From Deinococcus terrestris (GTDB lineage Bacteria; Deinococcota; Deinococci; Deinococcales; Deinococcaceae): a stretch of 5,612 nt of DNA. A program made the position numbers and the translations under genes. The DNA lies in NCBI RefSeq assembly GCF_009377345.1, contig NZ_WBSL01000031.1, positions 1 through 5,612 on the forward strand, written 5' to 3'. A model generated the notes under the pieces. It did not search any database. It had not been told where the DNA came from and saw only the letters and a program-made list of their open reading frames with translations. Shown piece by piece: positions 1 through 4,926 of this stretch (position 1 is the first letter of the stretch; every line of letters begins with the position of its first letter).

Positions 1-303
1 GTGGGGCCGCCTGGAGGCGGTCGCGGTAGTCATCGGGCAACAGGATGAGGGGCGTCACGGGGTGGGCATGCGTGCCCGCCTGGAGCTGCCCCTGTTCGCC
101 GCGCTGTACGTCGCTGGTATAGACCGTGTGCTTGCCGCTGAGGTCGCGCATGACGCTCAGGACGGCGGCGCGGGAACGGGTAGACATGTCCTTGCTGTAG
201 AGCGGGTAAGCGTCCAAAGCAGGCAGGGAAAGGCGCAGCATGACCAACGGGCCGTAGGCGTCATACATCCCGTTCAGGTGCCGCAGGCGGGCGTGGTGCT
301 TGC
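1..303. repeat. Terminal direct repeat, left copy (circular overlap)
   Basis: These 303 bases match 5310-5612 base for base, by reading both copies through. A direct overlap at the two ends of a contig is the usual sign of a circular molecule opened for assembly, here a 5309-bp circle. The initiator gene that crosses this point is open on both sides and joins in frame, which supports closure rather than a true long terminal repeat. Confidence 0.95.
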
Positions 304-541
304 GGGTGACCGGCGGGGGGTAGCCGTCGTGGGTCTCCAAGTGAGCCTGGAGCATCGGGTACACGTCGCGCTGGTCCGGTGCAAGGTCAAGGCGTCGGTC
401 ATGCGCCCGTGCGGTCAGCGCCTTGCTGTAGGCGAGGTCCGACAGGTAGGCGTCGCGCAGGACGCCCCGCGTCCGTAGGTGGTCGCGGGCGCGTCGGCGT
501 GGGGGGCTGTAGGTCGCGTGGGCAGTGTCGCCGCTCCACAT
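1..541 (-). CDS. Probable HUH rolling-circle replication initiator, N-terminal part (crosses window edge)
   Basis: The gene starts at ATG 541-539, runs off base 1 and continues in the right-hand copy to the stop at 5065, giving 261 residues in the circle. The family's role is to nick one strand at the origin, stay linked to the 5' end through a tyrosine, and start rolling-circle replication. Three motifs appear in the expected order. A hydrophobic strand LVMLRLSLP (99-107) resembles motif 1. HAH (158-160) follows a Gly/Gln-rich turn and precedes a hydrophobic strand, like the metal-binding H-x-H of motif 2. RYVTR (211-215) offers Tyr212 as nucleophile with a basic residue three positions on, like motif 3, although that residue is Arg rather than the usual Lys. 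Residues 1-90 are rich in Arg and His and may bind DNA. The stop of the upstream HTH gene lies 2 bases before this start (TGA CG ATG), which suggests translational coupling. No homology search was possible, so the family call is inference from motifs. Confidence 0.72.
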   Translation of the reverse strand, partial: MWSGDTAHATYSPPRRRARDHLRTRGVLRDAYLSDLAYSKALTARAHDRRLDLAPDQRDVYPMLQAHLETHDGYPPPVTRKHHARLRHLNGMYDAYGPLVMLRLSLPALDAYPLYSKDMSTRSRAAVLSVMRDLSGKHTVYTSDVQRGEQGQLQAGTHAHPVTPLILLPDDYRDRLQAAP

Positions 542-543
542 CG

Positions 544-930
544 TCAGTCGCCCCGCTCAGTCTGGTCCGGTGGCCGGTGGAGGCGCACTTGCCGGAGACC
601 GTCCGGGGTCCGGGATACCTCCAGCGCCACACGCTCAGTCGTAAACGGCGGGAGGCGGTCGGCGTCGGGCGTGTCGGCGACCAGCTCCGGGTCATGGTGG
701 CCGTGGCGCTCCACAAAGGCCAGGAGCGCGTCGGCGGTGATTCGGTAGGCCGTCCGACCGGGACCGAGGCGCACGGCGGCGAGGTGGCCGCGGGTGATGA
801 GGTTGGTCACCGTGCGCGTGGAGCAGGCCAGCAGCTCCGCGGCGGTCGCCGTATCCAGGAGCGTCCCTTCACCGAGATGGAGGGACGCGGGCGGGGGGTT
901 GGGGTGGGTGAGCGCGGTGGAAGCGGTCAT
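544..930 (-). CDS. Small excisionase-type (HTH_17-like) DNA-binding protein
   Basis: This gene encodes 128 residues. Residues 24-76 match the pattern of the MerR-like HTH of excisionase-family proteins: LLDTATAAELLACSTRTV forms the helix-turn-helix, NLITRGHL follows, then a wing VRLGPGRTAYRI and the closing helix ADALLAFVE. The N-terminus (1-23) is Pro/Thr-rich and the tail (77-128) is acidic then basic, with no domain I recognise. ATG 930-928 is chosen because the hexamer TAGAAT lies exactly 6 bases before it, there is no Shine-Dalgarno, and an in-frame stop lies just upstream (942-940). It is first in an operon with the HUH initiator, so it may regulate rep expression or copy number, or assist at the origin. 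That role comes from context only; the HTH family is clear. Confidence 0.85.
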   Translation of the reverse strand: MTASTALTHPNPPPASLHLGEGTLLDTATAAELLACSTRTVTNLITRGHLAAVRLGPGRTAYRITADALLAFVERHGHHDPELVADTPDADRLPPFTTERVALEVSRTPDGLRQVRLHRPPDQTERGD

Positions 931-936
931 GGAGAC

Positions 937-942
937 ATTCTA
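937..942 (-). promoter_or_regulatory. Candidate -10 of leaderless HTH-rep operon promoter (TAGAAT)
   Basis: TAGAAT is followed by 6 bases (gtctcc) and then ATG at 930. This spacing puts the expected transcription start at or next to the A of the start codon, so the message would lack a 5' leader. Confidence 0.65.
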
Positions 943-1060
943 CCACGGTCTTTCTGTCATTGCCGTAATCAGTCCCCACAAACACACAAGATTCTGTCGG
1001 TCAGGGGTCCGACCGGGCGTCCGCATACGAGTTTGGGTGCTTGCTGGGAGCTGCGACGGC

Positions 1061-1066
1061 TACAGT
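1061..1066 (+). promoter_or_regulatory. Candidate -10 of leaderless coiled-coil gene promoter (TACAGT)
   Basis: TACAGT is followed by 6 bases (tcaata) and then GTG at 1073. It fits TANNNT with the same spacing as the other leaderless genes here and decides the GTG start. Confidence 0.62.
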
Positions 1067-1072
1067 TCAATA

Positions 1073-1327
1073 GTGGACATTTCCGACTTGGTGGCAGCTA
1101 TAGAGCGTCAAACTGCGGTTTTAGAAGAGATTAGAGACTCTCTGGACACAACTCAGTCCATTCTCAACTCTATAGATACGGCAGTCTTCGCCATTAAGCT
1201 GGATGTTAAGACTATTGATTCCCAGACTTTTGAGGCGGAATACTCCCTTAAAAGCATAGTCGCAGACATAGACTCTATTAAGTCCGACATATCTTCGATT
1301 GGCTTTGACGTCGCCGCTATGGGATGA
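1073..1327 (+). CDS. Small low-GC coiled-coil protein of unknown function
   Basis: This gene encodes 84 residues. GTG 1073 is preferred to the upstream in-frame ATG at 794 because TACAGT lies 6 bases before it and because the upstream frame would run antisense through the HTH gene and its promoter. The protein is acidic, has no Cys and looks helical. Hydrophobic residues recur at 3-4 spacing, clearest at I62, I66, I69, I73 and I76, and also at L6, I10, L17, I20, L24, L31 and I34. This pattern predicts an oligomerising coiled coil without a signal peptide or membrane segment. Base use differs sharply from the neighbours: 28 G+C in the 60 bases 1081-1140, with ATA, AGA and TTA codons that the GC-rich genes avoid, suggesting recent transfer. 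It converges on the 345-residue gene with only 3 bases between stops and no terminator seen. I do not recognise the family. Confidence 0.72.
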   Translation: MDISDLVAAIERQTAVLEEIRDSLDTTQSILNSIDTAVFAIKLDVKTIDSQTFEAEYSLKSIVADIDSIKSDISSIGFDVAAMG

Positions 1328-1330
1328 GTC

Positions 1331-2368
1331 TCAACTGCTTAATCGCTTAGCTAACAAAGCACCGGGAGACCGGAGGTCGGGCCATTCGGCGAGGTCAGCC
1401 TGGAGGCGGGCGAGCTGTGCGGCCAGCGCCTGGAGGCCGTGGCGACCCTCCACCTCCGCTTCCCACGCCTGCCAGATGAGGCGGCAGTACCAGCGCCGGG
1501 AGTGCTGGTCGCCGAGCGCGTGGGCGACCGTGGAGGCCATGACGCCGACCAGGGCGGGCCGCTTGCTGGGGTGGGCGTCGCGCATCAGGGGCAGCATGTA
1601 GACCACGTCCTGGAGCGTGCTGGGGCCGCTGCAAGGGTCAGAGACTAACGGGGGACTGGTCTGTCCTGGAGTAACGGCCCATGCCCGGAGGGTAGATATC
1701 CACTCCTCTGGAGGTTTTTGGTCTGACCCTTGCAAAGCCGACCACGCTGTCCGACCCGCGGCGCGGTCAGCGTCCAAGTCCCGGTATTGGTGGGAGAGGT
1801 CGGCATGGGTCAGGTGGGCGCGGTGCCCTGCCTGGAGGGTCACGGCGTACAGGGTGCCGTCGCTGCGGGTCATCCCCTTACTGGTCGTGAAGTGGGCGCG
1901 GGCGTCTACCAGTCCCGCCTCCCGGAGCGCCTGAGTCCAGCGCCACACGGTGACCACATGGCAACCGAGAGCCGCGGCGAGCAGCTCCTGGGGCTGGTGG
2001 AGCGTGACCTGGGAAGGCGTGACCCGGTACCCGCGGGCGGCGACCGTCGCCACGCCGACCCCGTGGAGCAGCTCCAGCAACCGGCGAGGGCCACGGGCCA
2101 GGGCGGAGAGGTCGGTCACGGTCTCCAGCGGCGCACAGGAGGGCCGTGGAGGGGGGGGCGGGGCCGGGTGAGCGGGAGAGAGCCGCACGGCGACCACCGA
2201 CGGCATGGAGGGCCGCGTGGTCGCCGTGGGCGTAGGCGAGGTCAGGCTGGAGGCCGTGCTGGTCGGGCTGGTGCCAACAATGGCAGCGTGGAGACGGGCG
2301 AGAGTTGCGGAGAGCCTAGAGGAATGTGTGGTCAAGGGATGTACACGCCTTCCCCAGAGCGCATACAC
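1331..2368 (-). CDS. Winged-helix DNA-binding protein, candidate plasmid replication or copy-control protein
   Basis: This gene encodes 345 residues from GTG 2368. That start is supported by TAAGCA exactly 6 bases upstream. ATG at 2206 (residue 55) is an alternative, since residues 1-80 are low-complexity Thr/Ser/Pro with a run of prolines at 68-75. Residues 125-178 look like a winged helix: PQELLAAALG, a turn, the recognition helix VVTVWRWTQALREAGLV, then a wing with the element SDGTLYAVTL. The rest (190-345) is rich in Trp, Arg and Leu, including RRWYCRLIW (291-299) and a Leu-rich helix at 312-326. Size and architecture fit plasmid initiators or DNA-binding regulators, but I cannot assign a named Rep family. 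Repeats around the start suggest autoregulation or iteron-like binding. A 13-bp inverted repeat flanks an in-frame 105-bp segment inside the gene. The frame is certain; the function is inference. Confidence 0.78.
   Translation of the reverse strand: MYALWGRRVHPLTTHSSRLSATLARLHAAIVGTSPTSTASSLTSPTPTATTRPSMPSVVAVRLSPAHPAPPPPPRPSCAPLETVTDLSALARGPRRLLELLHGVGVATVAARGYRVTPSQVTLHQPQELLAAALGCHVVTVWRWTQALREAGLVDARAHFTTSKGMTRSDGTLYAVTLQAGHRAHLTHADLSHQYRDLDADRAAGRTAWSALQGSDQKPPEEWISTLRAWAVTPGQTSPPLVSDPCSGPSTLQDVVYMLPLMRDAHPSKRPALVGVMASTVAHALGDQHSRRWYCRLIWQAWEAEVEGRHGLQALAAQLARLQADLAEWPDLRSPGALLAKRLSS
1630..1734. repeat. 13-bp inverted repeat pair flanking 105 bp inside the winged-helix gene
   Basis: TGCAAGGGTCAGA at 1630-1642 is the exact reverse complement of TCTGACCCTTGCA at 1722-1734. 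The arms are 79 bp apart. The unit including arms is 105 bp, a multiple of three, so it keeps the host frame. It encodes roughly residues 212-246, ending at VSDPC. No target-site duplication was seen at the borders. Confidence 0.7.
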
Positions 2369-2399
2369 TGAGCTTGCTTAGGGCTGGGGCGTGTATGCG
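2342..2399. repeat. Overlapping inverted repeats around the start of the winged-helix gene
   Basis: CGCATACAC (2360-2368) pairs perfectly with GTGTATGCG (2391-2399). TACACGCC (2342-2349) also pairs with GGCGTGTA (2388-2395), and CCCCAG (2352-2357) with CTGGGG (2384-2389). These pairings share arms or cross each other, so only some can form at once. The start codon GTG and the -10 hexamer lie inside the structure, which suits an operator or attenuator. On the plus strand a T-rich tract (2406-2416) follows the last arm, so it could also stop antisense transcription. Confidence 0.6.
2375..2380 (-). promoter_or_regulatory. Candidate -10 of leaderless winged-helix gene promoter (TAAGCA)
   Basis: TAAGCA is followed by 6 bases (agctca) and then GTG at 2368. 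The final A departs from TANNNT, but the spacing is the same as for the other genes. The minus-strand A-rich tract opposite 2406-2416 lies about 38-48 bases upstream of the start, where an UP element would sit. Confidence 0.5.
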
Positions 2400-2474
2400 T
2401 CCCGGTTTTTCTTTTGGCCCGACTCTACAGCACGCGGGCAGGGCGCAGGGGCGGCATCAGATTGCTTGGGCTGG

Positions 2475-2927
2475 TCAGCGCAACGCCTGAGCCAAGAATA
2501 GACGCCCGGTAGTGGCCTTTGAGTCTGCCAATTCGATGTACAAGTCAGCAAAGATGTTGCTGTAATCGCCAACTGGGGTACGGCAGAAATGACCAACAGC
2601 GACATTAGCCATTCTCAAAGCCGTAAAGAATTCGATGTTGGCGGTGAATGAAGTAGTCGACCTATTGGTGTTGTCACCACTCTTATCTAAGTAGCTGCTA
2701 ATCCTCTCTGTGAAAGCACGCTGAGTGTCTATGCCCGTTCGCAGCCTTGCCCGAATAGCGTCACAGTTTTGCGTAGACGGCGTCCCCTCAAATAGAAAAT
2801 TCGACACATCCAAAACTAGCCGCCGCGTATCCAATTCCATACGCGTAAGTTCGGTGTTGGTCGGCATGGTCTGAGCCGAGGCGACCGTCGACACGGCCAG
2901 GACCCCCACACTAAGCATCGTCTTCAT
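2475..2927 (-). CDS. Predicted secreted protein of unknown function, low GC
   Basis: This gene encodes 150 residues. The N-terminus has a classical signal peptide: MKTM, a hydrophobic core LSVGVLAVSTV, and an A-S-A site with cleavage expected between A18 and Q19. The mature part of about 132 residues looks mostly helical and has two cysteines (C55 and C115) that could form one disulfide after export. No transmembrane span follows the signal, and I see no lipobox or catalytic motif. ATG 2927 is set by TACCTT exactly 6 bases upstream; there is no Shine-Dalgarno. G+C is 27 of 60 in bases 2581-2640, far below the plasmid core, which points to separate ancestry. It lies downstream of the HTH/coiled-coil gene with a 48-bp gap but has its own promoter. 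The function cannot be named. Confidence 0.8.
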   Translation of the reverse strand: MKTMLSVGVLAVSTVASAQTMPTNTELTRMELDTRRLVLDVSNFLFEGTPSTQNCDAIRARLRTGIDTQRAFTERISSYLDKSGDNTNRSTTSFTANIEFFTALRMANVAVGHFCRTPVGDYSNIFADLYIELADSKATTGRLFLAQALR

Positions 2928-2933
2928 AGTCTC

Positions 2934-2939
2934 AAGGTA
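2934..2939 (-). promoter_or_regulatory. Candidate -10 of leaderless secreted-protein gene promoter (TACCTT)
   Basis: TACCTT is followed by 6 bases (gagact) and then ATG at 2927, a full TANNNT match at the shared spacing. Confidence 0.62.
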
Positions 2940-2975
2940 TCCCTGCCTAGGAACCTTTGCAGCAAATTTTGCGGC

Positions 2976-3659
2976 TCATAGCAGCTTCTCAGCCGTGAGG
3001 CGGTATTCGTCGCCGACCCGCTCCAGGAGGCCATATCGGACCAGGGCCGCGACGGTGCGGGGGTCTACGGTATCGGCGACCTCGCCGACCACGTCGAACA
3101 GCTCCGCGGTCTCGCCTGTCCGACCACCAGGGCGCACGCGGAGCCGCTCGCCGCGCTCCAGCGCCTCCACCAGATTCTGGTGATTGGGCTGGAGCTTCTT
3201 GGGGCGCTGAGGGGCCGCTGGAGCCTCCGCGGGGGCGGGGGCCGGTTCAGAGGCCAGGGCCGGGGTTGCCGGGGTGCTGCCGTGGCTCTGGGAGGCAAGC
3301 AGCAGTCGGCGGAGGTCGGCGACCTCATCCCGGAGGGCGCGGAGTTCCTCCAGCACGGTCTCCAGGTTGCTGTGGGGCGTAGGGCGGTCGTGGCGGAGGG
3401 GGAGGTCCCGCCCGTCGCGCAGGGCGGTCAGCGCCTCCACCGTGGAGAGGCCGGGGTGGTCCCGCATCAGGGCGGCGGCGTGTTGGACGCGCTCCACGGC
3501 GACCGGCGGGAAGACGCGGTGCTTGCTGTTGCGGGGGTCCGGTGGCAAGGGCGCGTCGGTGAAGACCGTGTCATAGGCCGTCGCCATGCGCCGGACGGTG
3601 CGGTCGGACACATCGAGCAGCTTTGCCAGCCTGCCGGGAGTCATGTAGTCGCCGTTCAT
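2976..3659 (-). CDS. MerR-like HTH protein with coiled coil and C-terminal winged-helix-like domain (putative regulator or segregation protein)
   Basis: This gene encodes 227 residues. Residues 5-80 form a MerR-type HTH: MTPGRLAKLLDVSDRTVRRM is the helix-turn-helix, then RVFPPVAVERVQHAAALM and a helix with TVEALTAL. Residues 98-124 are a Leu-rich coiled coil (L99, V102, L106, L109, V113, L116, L120), probably for dimerisation. An Ala/Pro linker (128-155) leads to a C-terminal region (158-227) ending VAALVRYGLLERVGDEYRL, which resembles a winged helix. HTH plus coiled coil is the plan of many plasmid partition-associated and MerR regulators; no ATPase partner is present. ATG 3659 is chosen because TAAGCT lies 6 bases upstream; ATG at residue 6 is less likely. 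The divergent promoter with its palindrome is the obvious candidate operator, implying self-regulation and control of the neighbouring 338-residue gene. Confidence 0.85.
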   Translation of the reverse strand: MNGDYMTPGRLAKLLDVSDRTVRRMATAYDTVFTDAPLPPDPRNSKHRVFPPVAVERVQHAAALMRDHPGLSTVEALTALRDGRDLPLRHDRPTPHSNLETVLEELRALRDEVADLRRLLLASQSHGSTPATPALASEPAPAPAEAPAAPQRPKKLQPNHQNLVEALERGERLRVRPGGRTGETAELFDVVGEVADTVDPRTVAALVRYGLLERVGDEYRLTAEKLL

Positions 3660-3665
3660 GGGGTC

Positions 3666-3671
3666 AGCTTA
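3666..3671 (-). promoter_or_regulatory. Candidate -10 of leaderless MerR-like gene promoter (TAAGCT)
   Basis: TAAGCT is followed by 6 bases (gacccc) and then ATG at 3659. The palindrome at 3690-3705 covers the place where the -35 would lie. Confidence 0.62.
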
Positions 3672-3689
3672 CCGGACACGCGGTCGGAC

Positions 3690-3705
3690 GCATGACCGGT
3701 CATGC
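3690..3705. promoter_or_regulatory. 16-bp perfect palindrome, candidate operator of the divergent promoters
   Basis: GCATGACCGGTCATGC is a perfect 16-bp palindrome. It lies about 18 bp from the -10 of the minus promoter (3671-3666) and 15 bp from the -10 of the plus promoter (3721-3726), so one bound dimer would cover the -35 zone of both. The MerR-like protein encoded next to it is the natural candidate ligand. That assignment is inference. Confidence 0.7.
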
Positions 3706-3720
3706 GGTCGGACACGGAGC

Positions 3721-3726
3721 TAGAAT
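3721..3726 (+). promoter_or_regulatory. Candidate -10 of the 338-residue gene promoter (TAGAAT)
   Basis: TAGAAT lies 38 bases before GTG 3765. Unlike the other promoters here it would give a message with a leader of about 30 bases that carries a good ribosome binding site. Confidence 0.5.
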
Positions 3727-3752
3727 GTCCGGCGATAATGCCAATTATCATC

Positions 3753-3757
3753 GGAGG
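3753..3757 (+). promoter_or_regulatory. Shine-Dalgarno GGAGG of the 338-residue gene
   Basis: GGAGG sits 7 bases before GTG 3765. This decides GTG 3765 over the in-frame ATG at 3702, which has no such site and lies inside the operator palindrome. It is the only clear Shine-Dalgarno start in the window. Confidence 0.75.
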
Positions 3758-3764
3758 CGACCCC

Positions 3765-4781
3765 GTGACCACGAAAACTACCGACCAAACCACCCTCCCG
3801 CCCCTGCCTGACCCGCGGGCCATGAATGGAGTCCGACACGGGATTCTCTCGGAGCTGGTGCCCGCCTGGGAGCGTGAAGGGTACGCGGCGCATGCGCGGG
3901 CCATTCGGGAGAGCGTCGGCGCGACCGACTACCTCCAGGAGCGCCTCGCCGACCGAGCCGCGCTTGCGCTGTGGAGGTTGGACCGGGTCGCCCGCTGGGA
4001 GGCCGCGGAGCTGGAAGCCGACCACAGGCGATTCCATGACCGACTCAGGAGCAAGGTGGTCACGTTCGGCCTACCCGACGTGGAGTCCGCCCCTGTGGAT
4101 GCCCTGAGCCTCCGCGACAGCCTCGCCGCGCTTGCCCGCATGACGGGGGAGACCGAGGCCGCGCTGGTGCGTGACCTGGAGACCGTGGAGCTGGTCGCCG
4201 CCGACCGAGACCGGGAGGCGCAAGCGTGGGAGGCCATGCGGGAGGGTGACCTGGAGCGCCTGACCACCGACCAGGTGGAGGTCGTGGGCGTGCCCTTGCT
4301 TGCCGACCTCCAGAATGAATGGGACGCCGACCCCGCCCGCCTCGCCCGCCTCATGTGCGGCGGGAAGGCCAGCAAGCAGGACGCTCAGGCGGTCGCCGAC
4401 TGGGATTGGACCGTGGAGCCTCAGGAATTGCCGCCGCTGGTCGCGGAGGCGGTCCGACTTGCCGGGTCGGAGGCGTGGTCGGCGTGGCTATTGCGCCAGC
4501 AGCTCAAGGCCAGCCGGGAGGCTCAGCAGCTCCGCGCTGTGCTTGCCCGCTTGCCGGACCTCATGCGCCAGGAGTTGCTCCAGGCGACCGAGCCGGACAC
4601 CAAGCGGCTTGAGAAGGTCGCCCGCTACGAGGCGCACCTGGAGCGGGTCCTGTATCGGGCGCTCCGGGAGTTGCAGGCCATGAAGGACGCCGACCAGCCC
4701 GACCTCGCCGACCCTGCCCAGTCCAGCCTCGCCGCCGCTGCGACCATCCAACCGGACAGGTGGCCGGACACCCCACAATGA
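3765..4781 (+). CDS. Conserved protein of unknown function, NGVRHG / RYEAHLERVLYRAL type
   Basis: This gene encodes 338 residues from GTG 3765, chosen for the GGAGG 7 bases upstream. Two signatures recall a widespread but uncharacterised bacterial family as I know it from pattern memory. Near the N-terminus is NGVRHGILS (21-29), followed by LQERLADRAALALWRLDRVARWEA (57-80). Near the C-terminus is RYEAHLERVLYRALRELQ (287-304). The middle is helical, charged and rich in Glu, Arg, Leu and Trp, with one cysteine (C198) and no nuclease, ATPase or membrane motif I can see. The N-A/G-x-x-H-G opening also recalls phage terminase small subunit-like DNA-binding proteins, but that link is weak. It is divergent from the MerR-like gene and shares its palindromic operator, so the two may form one regulated unit. 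A GC-rich hairpin follows the stop. Confidence 0.8.
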   Translation: MTTKTTDQTTLPPLPDPRAMNGVRHGILSELVPAWEREGYAAHARAIRESVGATDYLQERLADRAALALWRLDRVARWEAAELEADHRRFHDRLRSKVVTFGLPDVESAPVDALSLRDSLAALARMTGETEAALVRDLETVELVAADRDREAQAWEAMREGDLERLTTDQVEVVGVPLLADLQNEWDADPARLARLMCGGKASKQDAQAVADWDWTVEPQELPPLVAEAVRLAGSEAWSAWLLRQQLKASREAQQLRAVLARLPDLMRQELLQATEPDTKRLEKVARYEAHLERVLYRALRELQAMKDADQPDLADPAQSSLAAAATIQPDRWPDTPQ

Positions 4782-4785
4782 ATAA

Positions 4786-4807
4786 CGCCCGCTTTATACA
4801 GCGGGCG
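4786..4807. terminator. Hairpin after the 338-residue gene: terminator or nick-site stem-loop
   Basis: CGCCCGCT (4786-4793) and AGCGGGCG (4800-4807) form a perfect 8-bp stem with loop TTATAC. It starts 4 bases after the stop codon, as a terminator would, but no T-run follows on the plus strand and only TTATT on the minus strand. A GC-rich stem with an AT-rich loop also fits a rolling-circle nick site. Confidence 0.5.
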
Positions 4808-4899
4808 CGGGTGGAGCGGCGACACGGTCAGGATACCATACTTCACAGTTTTGCCGTACCAGACGCGGTTTTCTCCGGACAGTTTTTCGTGCGCCGAGT

Positions 4900-4926
4900 C
4901 GATATGTCGCCCCTTTGTGCATATCG
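4900..4926. repeat. 7-bp inverted repeat with 13-base loop in the candidate origin
   Basis: CGATATG at 4900-4906 pairs with CATATCG at 4920-4926 around a pyrimidine-rich loop. The AT-rich arms stand out from the GC-rich surroundings. It could be an initiator binding site or part of a single-strand origin. Confidence 0.5.

Larger units (their letters stand above)
931..1072. promoter_or_regulatory. Divergent intergenic promoter region between the replication operon and the coiled-coil gene
   Basis: This 142-bp gap separates two divergent genes. The minus promoter has TAGAAT at 942-937 and the plus promoter has TACAGT at 1061-1066, each exactly 6 bases from its start codon. No convincing TTGACA box is seen at 16-18 bp from either. 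In the middle, GTCGG (996-1000) and CCGAC (1009-1013) form a short inverted repeat with an 8-base loop, and GGTCGGAC on the minus strand (1014-1007) matches the core of the repeats at 3680 and 3704. An operator is possible. Confidence 0.6.
3600..3713 (+). repeat. Three copies of GCGGTCGGAC
   Basis: The 10-mer occurs at 3600-3609, 3680-3689 and 3704-3713. The last two are 24 bp apart and flank and overlap a 16-bp palindrome; the first is inside the 5' part of the MerR-like gene. The first and third copies extend to GCGGTCGGACAC. They could be binding sites or iterons. The GGTCGGAC core also appears in some coding parts, so part of this may be compositional. Confidence 0.5.

Noticed and set aside
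1..303. Terminal repeats as LTRs or transposon ends
   Set aside because: The repeats are identical, lie at the exact window edges, and fall inside one gene that closes in frame when merged; circular overlap explains this more simply.
62..478. Plus-strand frame opposite the initiator gene
   Set aside because: It is a shadow of the real minus-strand frame, typical in GC-rich DNA.
794..1072. Upstream extension of the coiled-coil gene to ATG 794
   Set aside because: The extension is antisense to the HTH gene and its promoter, and base composition changes abruptly at about 1070; GTG 1073 has a well-placed -10.
379..1134. Long plus-strand frame opposite the HTH gene
   Set aside because: It runs antisense through the HTH gene and the divergent promoters, is Arg/Gly-rich, and has no start signal.
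1..2260. Frequent CCTGGAG / CTCCAG motif as a possible Chi-like or KOPS-like signal
   Set aside because: On the coding strands it mostly reads CTC CAG (Leu-Gln) and similar preferred codons, so codon use explains it.
2378..2605. Minus-strand frame of 75 codons overlapping the end of the secreted-protein gene
   Set aside because: It overlaps a better gene in another frame, has no start signal, and has no recognisable features.
3702..3764. Upstream ATG 3702 as start of the 338-residue gene
   Set aside because: It lies inside the palindromic operator and before the -10, while GTG 3765 has GGAGG at ideal spacing.
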